This document shows, piece after piece, positions 23,585-30,618 of a stretch of 43,849 bases of DNA (its first letter is position 1; each line of letters starts with the position of its first letter). Position numbers and translations under genes: made by a program. This DNA comes from a virus. The notes under the pieces were generated by a model. That model was not told where the DNA came from. It saw only the letters and a program-made list of their open reading frames with translations, and did not search any database. The DNA lies in IMG/VR virus record IMGVR_UViG_3300036826_000328, positions 1-43,849 of that record; one strand, written 5' to 3'.

Positions 23585-23806
23585 CTCTGGGATTTGGTGC
23601 CGCGTCTCGCGACGCTTATCAAAATCGCGTGCAAAAACGGGAATTTGTCAACCGGATTTTGGGCTTGGCCGCCGCTTGGCGCGAGCGATCAAAAAAACGG
23701 CGAGATTTATCAAGCGAGACGGCGGGACCGGCATCACATAGGGCGAGACGGCAGGGTGCGCGAAACACCCGGCCGCCTCTGACCAGACCGTGAAGGGACT
23801 CACGAA
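23585..23806. promoter_or_regulatory. Divergent intergenic region, likely late-operon promoter and possible cos region
   Basis: 222 bp between the divergent HNH gene (minus) and the secreted-protein gene (plus). On the minus strand an exact TTGACA (bases 23651-23646) is followed by AT-rich sequence; no convincing -10 is seen at 17 bp (GCGATT). The region is more AT-rich than its surroundings and is the natural position for both the late promoter and the packaging site. I see no RNA gene in it. Confidence 0.4.
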
Positions 23807-24277
23807 ATGGCTCAATTCAAAGTGCGGACGGCAAGGCACCTCGTCAACATCCTCGCCGCGACAGCATTCTCGCTCGGCCTCGCCGGTGTCGGGCAGGCCG
23901 AACAGTCGGGCGGAGGGAGTGAATTTTCGCCCTTCGAGCAAGCGCGAAACAAGAAAATCGGTGAAATCTGCGACGAGGTTTGGCTCCCAGCCGGGCGCGA
24001 TTCTTGGCTGGCGCATATAATAGACTGTGATAACGAGGGCGTCGATATCTCAAATCGGCTGTGGAAAATGCAAGACCCGCGGCCTTTTCTAAATATTCCG
24101 AAGACGCACAACGCGATGTATACCGGCCCGGTCCTCCCGCCACTCGGATGGCCGAGCTGTCGGTTCGCGCTGGCCGCATGTCCGGTTGCCGGCAATTGCC
24201 TTTGGCGAGAACAGGTCGAGATGCTGATCCGTCAAAGTGACGAATGCGTGTTCCCCGACCAGGAACAGGCGAAATGA
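23807..24277 (+). CDS. Secreted/periplasmic cysteine-containing protein, unknown family
   Basis: A 156-residue protein with a clear signal peptide: basic RTARHLVN, hydrophobic ILAATAFSLGLAGVG, and cleavage near QA-EQ. The mature part has about six cysteines (EICDEVW, IIDCDNE, SCRFALAACPVAGNC and ECVF), suggesting disulphides in the periplasm. A GAAGGGA ribosome binding site precedes the ATG. The gene lies on the plus strand between minus-strand operons, and its GC content is below average. This is the pattern of a moron expressed independently, for example in the lysogen. I do not recognise the family. Confidence 0.78.
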   Translation: MAQFKVRTARHLVNILAATAFSLGLAGVGQAEQSGGGSEFSPFEQARNKKIGEICDEVWLPAGRDSWLAHIIDCDNEGVDISNRLWKMQDPRPFLNIPKTHNAMYTGPVLPPLGWPSCRFALAACPVAGNCLWREQVEMLIRQSDECVFPDQEQAK

Positions 24278-24543
24278 GCGACATCGCCCAATTCAGCGCG
24301 CTTGCCGGTTTGATCCTCGGCGGCTTCGGGTTGTTCGCGTTTATGTTCCAGCGGCTCGAAAGCCGGCTCGATGATCGGATCGACCGGCTGGACGACCGCG
24401 TCGGACGGTTGGAAACCGAGGTCCGCGACGGGTTTGCCGGGCTGCGCCGGGATCTCGCCGAGGAATTCCGCGCGCAGCGGGCCGAGGCGGCGGCGCAAAC
24501 GAGCGCCATCGCCAACGCCATCAACGCCGCGCGGAGGCCTTGA
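24274..24543 (+). CDS. Small membrane-anchored coiled-coil protein
   Basis: An 89-residue protein whose ATG overlaps the previous stop (ATGA). One N-terminal membrane segment (FSALAGLILGGFGLFAFMF) is followed by a heptad-like charged coiled coil (RLESRLDDRIDRLDDRVGRL...) that runs almost to the end. The layout, N-in/C-out or the reverse with a long helix, resembles phage accessory proteins of holin or spanin cassettes and ATP-independent membrane tethers. The endolysin and holin are located elsewhere in this genome, so a lysis role is uncertain. Confidence 0.75.
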   Translation: MSDIAQFSALAGLILGGFGLFAFMFQRLESRLDDRIDRLDDRVGRLETEVRDGFAGLRRDLAEEFRAQRAEAAAQTSAIANAINAARRP

Positions 24544-24545
24544 TC

Positions 24546-24749
24546 ATGGCGCTGCAGCTTGGCGCATTGCGCGATGCGTTGATCGAGGCCGGAGCCTCGG
24601 CGGACAAGGCCGAAAAGGCCGCCGAAGAAGGGGCCGCCTACGAAACGCGGCTCAGCGGGATCGAGGCCGATCTGCGCGTGCTCAAATGGATGGTCGGCAC
24701 CCTCTACCCGCTCGTCTTGGCGATCCTTTTAAAGCTATTCATTCCCTGA
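24546..24749 (+). CDS. Small XhlA-like membrane protein
   Basis: A 67-residue protein from ATG 24546; a TTG at 24540 overlapping the previous stop is an alternative. The N-terminal half is a charged amphipathic helix (LRDALIEAGASADKAEKAAE). The block ETRLSGIEADLRVLKWMVG leads into a C-terminal membrane segment (TLYPLVLAILLKLFIP). This coiled-coil then tail-anchor layout resembles the hemolysin XhlA type of phage protein, which can assist holins. It forms a three-gene plus-strand operon with the two upstream genes and ends in an 11-bp convergent overlap with the next minus-strand gene. Confidence 0.75.
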   Translation: MALQLGALRDALIEAGASADKAEKAAEEGAAYETRLSGIEADLRVLKWMVGTLYPLVLAILLKLFIP

Positions 24750-25191
24750 ACGCGGCGGCGAGCGCGCGCAGCGCCACGACGACGAGCTCCTTCGCGGTCT
24801 TCGGATCGACGCCGAGGAAGCGGCCGAGGCGCTCCCAATTCCCGTCATCGACGATCGCGACCTCGAGGAAGCCCGTCAGTTTCGGCCCGAGGCGGGCGCT
24901 GAGCGCGCGCAATTCGCGGAGCGCATCGAGGCGGGCGGCGATGCCGCCGTCGCCCGCCCGAACCCCTGAGAAGCCGCTGAGCCCGCGGTTGCCGGCAAGC
25001 CCGCGAAAGGCGATGGCGTAGAGCCGGCGCAGCCGCACGCCGGCATGCCATTGCGCAAGCGTGATCCGGCGATCGCGCCGGAGTCGGTCGAGCCGGCATT
25101 GGACCCGCCAAGGCGGATCGAACGCCGTGTCATCGACGCGCGGCGAGGTGACTTCGTGGTGCTGGCGGTAGTGCGCGGAGGGCTGCGGCAC
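24739..25191 (-). CDS. Hypothetical protein, DUF6456-like
   Basis: A 150-residue basic, helical protein from a GTG at 25191, 3 bases after the VRR-NUC stop. The pattern (RLDRLRRDRRITLAQWHAGVRLRRLY, a central SGFSGVRAGDGG loop, then a region about 85-150 with LGPKLTGFLEVAIVDDGNWERLGRFLGVDPKTAKELVVVALRALA) resembles DUF6456-type proteins of alphaproteobacteria and their phages. The C-terminal helix-turn-helix-like part might bind DNA. Assignment by pattern only; a regulatory or replication accessory role is possible. Confidence 0.65.
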   Translation of the reverse strand: MPQPSAHYRQHHEVTSPRVDDTAFDPPWRVQCRLDRLRRDRRITLAQWHAGVRLRRLYAIAFRGLAGNRGLSGFSGVRAGDGGIAARLDALRELRALSARLGPKLTGFLEVAIVDDGNWERLGRFLGVDPKTAKELVVVALRALAAAFRE

Positions 25192-25194
25192 GGC

Positions 25195-25626
25195 TCAGGC
25201 CGCGATCCGGCCGCGCAACGGGATGTGCCAGGCGGCGCATTGCGCCAGCACCTCCTCGACGCTGTGGGCGACGGCGATGTCGCGAAAGCCGCGGCTGGCG
25301 AGCAAGGCTGGGAAAACCTCGTCCTGGCCGACGAGGACGCGCGGCGAGCCGCGTGCGGTACGGACAACGCGTGTTTTCGAAAGCCGGCCGCCGGGCCGCT
25401 TCAGCTCGATCCCCCAGGTGCCGTGGTGGAAAATGAGGATATCGGGGAAGCCGCGCTTCAGCCCCAGGAGCGCATAGCGCGCGTGCTGCTGCGGCGTGAG
25501 CTGCACCGCCCCGGCCGGATAGCAGCACCAGAGCGCCGGCGGCGCCAAGAGCCGGTCGAGGGCGCGCGCGCAGGCGGCGTGAATATCGAGCTCGCTGGGC
25601 TCGTCCGGGCGCAGGCGAAAGGTCAT
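25195..25626 (-). CDS. VRR-NUC domain nuclease
   Basis: A 143-residue protein from the ATG at 25626. The core RYALLGLKRGFPDILIFHHG and TWGIELKRPGGRLS matches the VRR-NUC nuclease family: G-[FW]-PD, a few residues, then E-L-K. The D in GFPD and E-x-K are the metal and catalytic residues. Such stand-alone VRR-NUC proteins are common in phages and act in recombination or replication as structure-specific nucleases. It is followed with a short gap by the DUF6456-like gene. Confidence 0.87.
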   Translation of the reverse strand: MTFRLRPDEPSELDIHAACARALDRLLAPPALWCCYPAGAVQLTPQQHARYALLGLKRGFPDILIFHHGTWGIELKRPGGRLSKTRVVRTARGSPRVLVGQDEVFPALLASRGFRDIAVAHSVEEVLAQCAAWHIPLRGRIAA

Positions 25627-25639
25627 GCCCTGCACCCCG

Positions 25640-25707
25640 GCCCGCGATCGGGTAAAAACATGACGGCGCCGCGGACGGGCCGCGACGCCGCTAGCAAGGA
25701 GAATGCG
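25640..25707 (+). promoter_or_regulatory. Leader with hairpin and Shine-Dalgarno of microprotein module 1
   Basis: The leader contains TAAAAAC, then an imperfect GC hairpin (GGCG-C-CGCGG, loop ACGGG, CCGCG-A-CGCC), then CTAGCAAGGAG and the ATG at 25708. The second microprotein module near 32.4 kb has the same order: TAAAAC, hairpin, GCAGAGGAGG, ATG. The matching layout argues for a conserved regulatory leader. Confidence 0.6.
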
Positions 25708-25785
25708 ATGGTGAAGCATCGCAAGCTCCTGGTGCTGATTGTGGTGATTTGGCCGTTCACGGTCAAGCTCACCCTCTATCGGTAG
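25708..25785 (+). CDS. Microprotein 1 (25 aa, KH-KL family, hydrophobic)
   Basis: A 25-codon ORF beginning MVKHRKLLVLIVV and ending LTLYR, with AAGGAG seven bases upstream of the ATG. It is basic at both ends with a hydrophobic centre long enough to associate with a membrane. The same pattern, M-x-KH-x-KL then VI then VK and a C-terminal R, occurs in a second microprotein at 32484. The codons of the first seven residues are also conserved. It lies on the plus strand in the gap between two minus-strand genes and its last 17 bases overlap the 3' end of the lyase-like gene. Function unknown; it resembles type I toxin or membrane regulator peptides. Confidence 0.6.
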   Translation: MVKHRKLLVLIVVIWPFTVKLTLYR

Positions 25786-28168
25786 CCAGGGGCGGGGCCG
25801 CCTTCAAAAGAGGCGGCCCTCTCCTTCGCCCGACCCGCTTGACGTGGCGGCCGCGCGCGCCCGGGGGCCGCGGCAGGATCGCCCATTTCGGCTCCTTGGT
25901 GTAAGGGCAGGCCGAGCCCGGGATCTTCTCCACCACCATCGCCTCGAGCCAGGCCCAGGCCTCGGCCCCGCCCGGCAACTCGACGAGATAGGAGGCGCCC
26001 GGGATCGCCCACGCCTCGCGCCCGTCGGCATTCAGGTTCTGCGCCCAATATTGCGGGAGCGACGTGCAGCCCTGGGAGGGCGGCGCGTAATCCTCGCCGG
26101 TCAGCCACGAATGCTGGTGTGCTGCGACAAACCCCGGCCAATCGAAAAACCCGCCGCCCGCCATCTCGACCGGCGACTGGTACTCACAGACGAGCTGCGG
26201 GTAGCCCGACTCGTTGATCAAATCGATCAGCCAGCGGCCGACATGCGCCAGGTTGGGCCCGGCGTCAAAGCCGAGCTCGGCGGCGCGGCCAAGCGAATAG
26301 ACCGTGTAAAACTGCATCCACGGCGAGGTGAACGACCCGACCCTCCCCGGCACGTAGATCCCGTTCGCCTCGTTGGTGTTGATCGTCGCGTTCTGATCGG
26401 CCTTCAGTGGGTTGCCGTTCGATTCCCACTGCCCGAGCGAGGGCGGCTTGCCGTTCATCGGCCCGGCGTTCTGGTTGTAGTAGTTGCCGTATTTGGCGCC
26501 CCAGGTCTTTGTCGGGTCGCCGTCGAAGATGGTGCCATTGATCCCGAACCCGGCTTCCCAGCGCGCCAAGGCGTCGTTGGCGAGCCGCACGAAATATTCC
26601 TTTTCGGGGTCGCCATCGGGCGCCATCAGCGCGGTCTCGACCCGGCCGCGCAACACCCAGCCGCCGCCCCTTACCTCGTCGTTGATCACCCCCTCGGCCC
26701 CGGTGGGCCCGCGGCCGTAGGCGGTCGTCGGGGCCGCGCCGTTGTAGCGTCCGGCCGAGTTGCCGGCCCAGAAATAGGCCTCGTCGAGGTAGAACGGGTC
26801 GCCCGAGAGGAGGTACGGCACCAGCCACGGCTGCGGCTGGTGGGCGCCGTCGAACGACCATGGCTGGTTGATGTTCAAGGCCCCGACGATCTGCACCCGG
26901 TGCTCGGGCTTGGTATAGCTGTAGGTCAGTTGTCCGCGCCCGGTGACAAGCGTCTGCCGGTCGGTGATCGAGACGGTATGCCCGAGCCCGGTCCCCGAGC
27001 CGGCCTCGTCGGTGCGGTTCAACCGCCGCGCCGGGTCGGTCTCGCGCAGGTGCGTCGGCCAGGCAGAGGCGAGGTCGGCCATGCCGAATTGCATCTCGCG
27101 CAGCCGCCAATCGCCCGACAGCAATGCCATCACGTCCCAGGTCGGGTAGGGGCCGATCTCCTGGCGCTCGCCGCTGGTCGCCATCCCGGCCTGCCATTGC
27201 CCGCCGTTCCAGGCGCCGTCGTAGATGTCGTGCGGCTTTCCGGTCCAGAGCTTGTACTGCCCGGCGATCGTCGCCTCGGGCAAGACGATGCTGGTGTCGT
27301 AGCTCGGCAGCCACAGGGTCGAGACCAGATAGCGAGCGTTCCAGTCGATGTCGATCTCGGCCGGCGGCGTGCCGCCGAGCCAAAAGCTCCGCGACCAGCG
27401 GCTCATCGCCCAGTGGCGTTTCGAGCCGGTCAAATCGGCGCTGTAGACGGTTTCGCCGCCGGCGAGGATGTCGAAGCGATAGGCGAGGTCCTCGATCTCG
27501 GTGGTGAGCCCGCTCTCGCCGACGACGCGCACGTGCACCTGACCGGTCGCCGGCCAAAAGGTCGCGGCGGCGCGGCAGCGCAACGGCCGAAAGCCGTCGC
27601 CGAAGCCGAGGTCGAGGGCGCGGTTGGTGCCGTCGTCGGCGATGACGACGGTCTGCGCGACCGGCCCCTCGGTCCACAAGATGGCGTGCCCGGCGTCGAG
27701 CGCCCCGGCAAAATCGATCGTCTGCTCGTGGCCCTCGGTCGAGGTCACCCGCAGCGCGACGTTGAAGCCGAAGGCCAGGTCGAGCAAGACCCCGAGCCCG
27801 ATCGGCGCATTCCCGACACCCGGCCCCGCCCCAGGGACAAAAGCACTATCGACGATCGCCAGGGTGACCTCGAGGTCGGGCGGCAAGGAGGGGACCACGA
27901 CCGCGAGGACCGCGAATTGGACCGAGCCGTCGGCATAGCGGTTTTTGACGTCGGCCTGCGCCGGAGCCCTCGCGCCGTCGATCAGCACCGTCGGCCGGTG
28001 CGGGATCTCGCCCGGGCAAAACGGCCGGCCGAATTGCAAGGGGTAGTTGGCGACCGCGGCCCCGGTGCGGTTGGTTAATTTGATCGTGTTGTCGCTGTCG
28101 GGCGGCGGCAATGGCTCGCCATCCTCGACGGTGAAGGTGACGAGCGCCGTCCCGGCAAGGCGCGGCAT
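25769..28168 (-). CDS. Large carbohydrate-active protein resembling PcRGLX/YetA-type lyases
   Basis: A 799-residue protein. The N-terminal part has NYPLQFGRPFCPGEIPHRPT and DVKNRYADGSVQFAVLAVVVPSLP, the pattern of the RIFT-barrel N-terminal domain of the PcRGLX/YetA-like exo-rhamnogalacturonan lyase group. The rest is rich in Trp and Tyr, with a probable alpha/alpha toroid: LRETDPARRLNRTDEAGSGTGLGHTVS and PWLVPYLLSGDPFYLDEAYFWAGN. No signal peptide is visible, so it is probably virion-associated or released at lysis. It sits in the replication-side minus operon, not among tail genes. A depolymerase role against host exopolysaccharide is inferred. The start ATG at 28168 lies just after the preceding stop. 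Confidence 0.7.
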   Translation of the reverse strand: MPRLAGTALVTFTVEDGEPLPPPDSDNTIKLTNRTGAAVANYPLQFGRPFCPGEIPHRPTVLIDGARAPAQADVKNRYADGSVQFAVLAVVVPSLPPDLEVTLAIVDSAFVPGAGPGVGNAPIGLGVLLDLAFGFNVALRVTSTEGHEQTIDFAGALDAGHAILWTEGPVAQTVVIADDGTNRALDLGFGDGFRPLRCRAAATFWPATGQVHVRVVGESGLTTEIEDLAYRFDILAGGETVYSADLTGSKRHWAMSRWSRSFWLGGTPPAEIDIDWNARYLVSTLWLPSYDTSIVLPEATIAGQYKLWTGKPHDIYDGAWNGGQWQAGMATSGERQEIGPYPTWDVMALLSGDWRLREMQFGMADLASAWPTHLRETDPARRLNRTDEAGSGTGLGHTVSITDRQTLVTGRGQLTYSYTKPEHRVQIVGALNINQPWSFDGAHQPQPWLVPYLLSGDPFYLDEAYFWAGNSAGRYNGAAPTTAYGRGPTGAEGVINDEVRGGGWVLRGRVETALMAPDGDPEKEYFVRLANDALARWEAGFGINGTIFDGDPTKTWGAKYGNYYNQNAGPMNGKPPSLGQWESNGNPLKADQNATINTNEANGIYVPGRVGSFTSPWMQFYTVYSLGRAAELGFDAGPNLAHVGRWLIDLINESGYPQLVCEYQSPVEMAGGGFFDWPGFVAAHQHSWLTGEDYAPPSQGCTSLPQYWAQNLNADGREAWAIPGASYLVELPGGAEAWAWLEAMVVEKIPGSACPYTKEPKWAILPRPPGARGRHVKRVGRRRGPPLLKAAPPLATDRG

Positions 28169-28169
28169 C

Positions 28170-28463
28170 TCAGTAATCCACCTCGTAGGCGACCGGGTAG
28201 TCTTCCCAGGCGCCGATTTCGATCGTGCTGGCGTCGAGCAAGACGGTGACTTCCGGCCCCGACCCGGAGAACGACAACAGCGGGTCGGGCGACGACCATT
28301 GGGCGGCGCTGAAATCGTAATTGTCGTCGAGGATTTCGAGCGACAAGGTGCCGAGCTCCTGGCCGGGTGCGGGCGCCAGCACCAGATCGGCGGCCGGCAC
28401 AAAGATCGCCCCGGCGGCCGGGACGGTAAACGAAACCTCGGCGGTGCCGCTATAGGTCAGCAT
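28170..28463 (-). CDS. Small beta-rich protein of unknown function
   Basis: A 97-residue acidic protein (MLTYSGTAEVSFTVPAAGAI...), preceded by GGAGG. Short alternating hydrophobic stretches (AEVSFTV, EVTVLL, YPVAYEV) suggest a beta-sandwich. It lies immediately upstream of the lyase-like protein and may be translated together with it as a partner, for example a carbohydrate-binding or attachment subunit. No known family is recognised. Confidence 0.65.
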   Translation of the reverse strand: MLTYSGTAEVSFTVPAAGAIFVPAADLVLAPAPGQELGTLSLEILDDNYDFSAAQWSSPDPLLSFSGSGPEVTVLLDASTIEIGAWEDYPVAYEVDY

Positions 28464-28487
28464 CGTTGTCGTCCTCCATTCGGGGGG

Positions 28488-28892
28488 TCAGTGGGCGAGG
28501 TGGGCGCGGGCGCGGCCGAGCGCGTCGTCGACGGTGGCGCGGCGCGGCCGCCCGCGCCGCCGGGGCTCGTGAACGGGCTGCTCGGCAAAGGATTTCGCCG
28601 GGTACTCGACCTCGACCCGCTCCATCGCCGCGGCGCCGAGCGGGGTGTCGGCGAGCATGCCGAGCGCGGCGCGGTAGCTGTCCAGCAGCGCATAGCGCGA
28701 GTGCCGCGCCTCCTCGTCCATCTGCCGCTCGCGCACGATCTCGCGCAACGTCGTCACGTCGAAGCCGGCGTTTTTCGCCTGGCCGTAGACCTCCTTGAGG
28801 TCGGCGTTGAGTGTCGCGCGTTCTTCATGCAGCCGCTCGATCCGCTCGACGTAAGAACCGAGCGCGTCGCGGTTGACGATCTGGGCTTCCAT
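28488..28892 (-). CDS. GapR-like DNA-binding protein (DUF2312) with C-terminal AT-hook
   Basis: A 134-residue protein. Residues 10-80 (ALGSYVERIERLHEERATLN, then LKEVYGQAKNAGFDVTTLRE, then VRERQMDEEARHSRYALLDS) match the DUF2312 core of Caulobacter GapR. GapR is a nucleoid protein that clamps overtwisted, AT-rich DNA ahead of replication forks and stimulates topoisomerases. The C-terminus adds HEPRRRGRPRRAT, a classic AT-hook core (RGRP). GGGGAGAAACG precedes the ATG. Located two genes downstream of the replication initiator, so it probably helps phage replication or shapes the phage origin. The family is well supported; the phage role is inferred. Confidence 0.9.
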   Translation of the reverse strand: MEAQIVNRDALGSYVERIERLHEERATLNADLKEVYGQAKNAGFDVTTLREIVRERQMDEEARHSRYALLDSYRAALGMLADTPLGAAAMERVEVEYPAKSFAEQPVHEPRRRGRPRRATVDDALGRARAHLAH

Positions 28893-28906
28893 CGTTTCTC
28901 CCCTGG

Positions 28907-29455
28907 TTAAAGCTCGAATTCGGTTTCGGGACGGCCGCGCACCCCGAGCTCGCGGGCCAGCTCGTCGATCGCCGCCGCCTGGTCCGGCAACGGCCGCTGC
29001 TTTTCGGCCCACCGCGCGACGTTCTCGCGCACCATGCGAAAGGCAGCCTCGCCATAGGCGAGCAAGGCGGGGCCGCGCTCGATGCCGGCGCGCTTCTCGG
29101 CCTCCGCCGCCGGCCGGAGCCGGGCCAGCTCCTCCCATTGCGCGCGAAAGCGCGCGGCGTCCTCGGCCGAGGTCCCGGGGGGCGGCGTCTCGTCGCGCAC
29201 ATAGCGGGGCTTGGGCTGGGTAAAGCGCTCCCGCCACATCGCCTCGGCGCGCAGCACGTCGGGCTCGTCGAAATATTCCCCCTGCGGGTCGATCGGCGAG
29301 GTCTGGGCGCGGTCGTTCAGCCGCACCCGCCGCCAGCCGTAATCGTAGGCGTGGTACCACTGGCGCTCGCGCCCCCCGAGCGCCTTGAGCCCGCCGCCTT
29401 CGTTGCGCGCGCGCTTGAGCGTTTCCCATTGCTCAACCGACGGGAAACCGGTCAT
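28907..29455 (-). CDS. Hypothetical protein in replication operon
   Basis: A 182-residue charged, helical protein overlapping the initiator stop (ATGA). The opening FPSVEQWETLKRARNEGGGL and RERQWYHAYDYGWRRVRLND are rich in aromatic and basic residues. A middle acidic and Pro-rich linker (RDETPPPGTSAEDAARFRAQ) leads to a helical C-terminus. The layout suggests a protein-protein or helicase-loader partner of the initiator, since this position in lambdoid-like operons holds the helicase loader; no P-loop is present. I do not recognise the family. Confidence 0.68.
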   Translation of the reverse strand: MTGFPSVEQWETLKRARNEGGGLKALGGRERQWYHAYDYGWRRVRLNDRAQTSPIDPQGEYFDEPDVLRAEAMWRERFTQPKPRYVRDETPPPGTSAEDAARFRAQWEELARLRPAAEAEKRAGIERGPALLAYGEAAFRMVRENVARWAEKQRPLPDQAAAIDELARELGVRGRPETEFEL

Positions 29456-30618
29456 GCGGCCAGCCTCTCGGCCGCCAGGTCGCGACCCGTGCGCTCCCGG
29501 TAGAAGGCGAGAAATTCGGCAAGATAATCCGGCATCTTGGCGAGCCTCGTAAACGGATCGAGCTCACCCTTTTCAAATGACGCCGCGTCGCTCTCCAATG
29601 TCATCCGGCGGAGCTCAGGGTTGACCTTCGGCGCCGCATCCGCCGGCGCGGCGTCCTCCCAGCGCCGGCCGCGCAGCCAGGTCGCGGCGTGCGCCCATTG
29701 CTGCCAGTCGGGCTTCGATCGCTTGTAGGCGGCGAGCCCGGCCATGATCGCGTCGAGCGAGGCAAAGCGGCGGGCGCCGCGGAATTCCTTCGCCGCCAGG
29801 TGGCGTTTGGCGGTGTCGGGATAGGCCGGCCAGAAGGTGTCCTTGAATTCCTTGTCGATCGACGCGCGCGCCGGCGGCGCTGAAAGCGCGGCCAATGTGT
29901 GTGTAGGACTCGACGATTCAGGGGGGGAAAGAAGGTTGGCACGAGTCTCTTCTTCTGACTCTGACTCTGACTCTAAGAGGGGGGCTGGTGATCGCGGGTG
30001 ATCCACCGGTTTCTGAGCTAAGCCGTTGTTCCATATAGGGGGGTGATCACGCAGTGATCGAGGGTGATCACGCGTGATCCCGGTTTCCGACGCTATGTCG
30101 TTGATTTTATTAGGCTGGTGATCACGGGTGATCACGGAGTGATCCGCGCGGCGTGGGGGATCGCCGGCTAAGTCGTTGTTTTGCATAAGGTGGTGATCAC
30201 GTTTTTCAGACGCGTGATCACGCGTTTGGGCGCCGGCGTGATCACCGGTGATCGGCAAAAGGAGGCTCAGCTGGCGCGGGTCGAGGCGCTGTCGCCGGCG
30301 GTAGCGCGCCTGCGCTAGCCGGTGCTTCTCGCGGTCGCGCGGCTTGCGCAGCGAGGCGATCATCCGGCGCATGACGAGGCCGAGCCGGCAGAGCTTGCGG
30401 ATCACCTTGCGGATCGCCTCGATCGCGCACCCGTGCATCCAGGCGAGCCGCTCGATGTCGAGGGGGCCGAGCCGCTTCCCCTCGTTGTCGAGCGCGGCGC
30501 AGGCGAGCGCCACACCCTGGCAAATCCCATAGGAGGTTCCGGTTGCCTCCGCGGCCTGGCGGAACCGGGTGTCGAAAACAAAATGATGATCGAGCTTCAG
30601 CCAGAAGCGGCCGGGCAT
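29452..30618 (-). CDS. Replication initiator / replisome organiser with internal origin iterons
   Basis: A 388-residue protein. The ATG at 30618 has GGGGGAG nine bases upstream; a TTG at 30630 is less likely. The N-terminal 110 residues (FWLKLDHHFVFDTRFRQAAEAT...LDIERLAWMHGCAIEAIRKVIRKL) look like a winged-helix replisome organiser. The middle, residues about 120-215, is a low-complexity region of DH-x-x-S and R-DH repeats encoded by GTGATC iterons. The C-terminal 120 residues (EFKDTFWPAYPDTAKRHLAAKEF...) match the DnaT/phage replication C-terminal type. The arrangement mirrors lambda O, whose gene contains the origin. The block starts an operon read toward the GapR-like gene. Confidence 0.85.
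   Translation of the reverse strand: MPGRFWLKLDHHFVFDTRFRQAAEATGTSYGICQGVALACAALDNEGKRLGPLDIERLAWMHGCAIEAIRKVIRKLCRLGLVMRRMIASLRKPRDREKHRLAQARYRRRQRLDPRQLSLLLPITGDHAGAQTRDHASEKRDHHLMQNNDLAGDPPRRADHSVITRDHQPNKINDIASETGITRDHPRSLRDHPPIWNNGLAQKPVDHPRSPAPLLESESESEEETRANLLSPPESSSPTHTLAALSAPPARASIDKEFKDTFWPAYPDTAKRHLAAKEFRGARRFASLDAIMAGLAAYKRSKPDWQQWAHAATWLRGRRWEDAAPADAAPKVNPELRRMTLESDAASFEKGELDPFTRLAKMPDYLAEFLAFYRERTGRDLAAERLAA
29948..29976. repeat. Hexanucleotide microsatellite TCTGAC inside initiator gene
   Basis: Three to four tandem TCTGAC/TCTGAC-like units encode a Glu-Ser run in the initiator's linker. The length could change by slippage without shifting the frame. Confidence 0.75.
29987..30253. 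repeat. Replication origin: thirteen GTGATC iterons in four clusters
   Basis: Thirteen copies of GTGATC (many as the palindrome GTGATCAC) lie within 265 bp of the initiator gene. Within the clusters most neighbours start 10 or 11 bp apart, about one helical turn. Three AT-rich spacers share a motif of the type CTAAG-CGTTGTT with TATAGG or CATAAGG between clusters. Arrays of phased iterons next to AT-rich DNA in the initiator gene are the organisation of lambdoid origins. The iterons are likely bound by the initiator's winged-helix domain. Confidence 0.85.

Noticed and set aside
23648-24016. Minus-strand ORFs opposite the secreted-protein gene
   Set aside because: The plus frame has a signal peptide, ribosome binding site and coupled downstream genes.
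25844-28078. 744-aa plus-strand ORF and a 470-aa minus-strand ORF in another frame
   Set aside because: Both are Arg/Pro/Gly-rich shadows of the lyase-like gene, whose own frame has normal composition and domain features.
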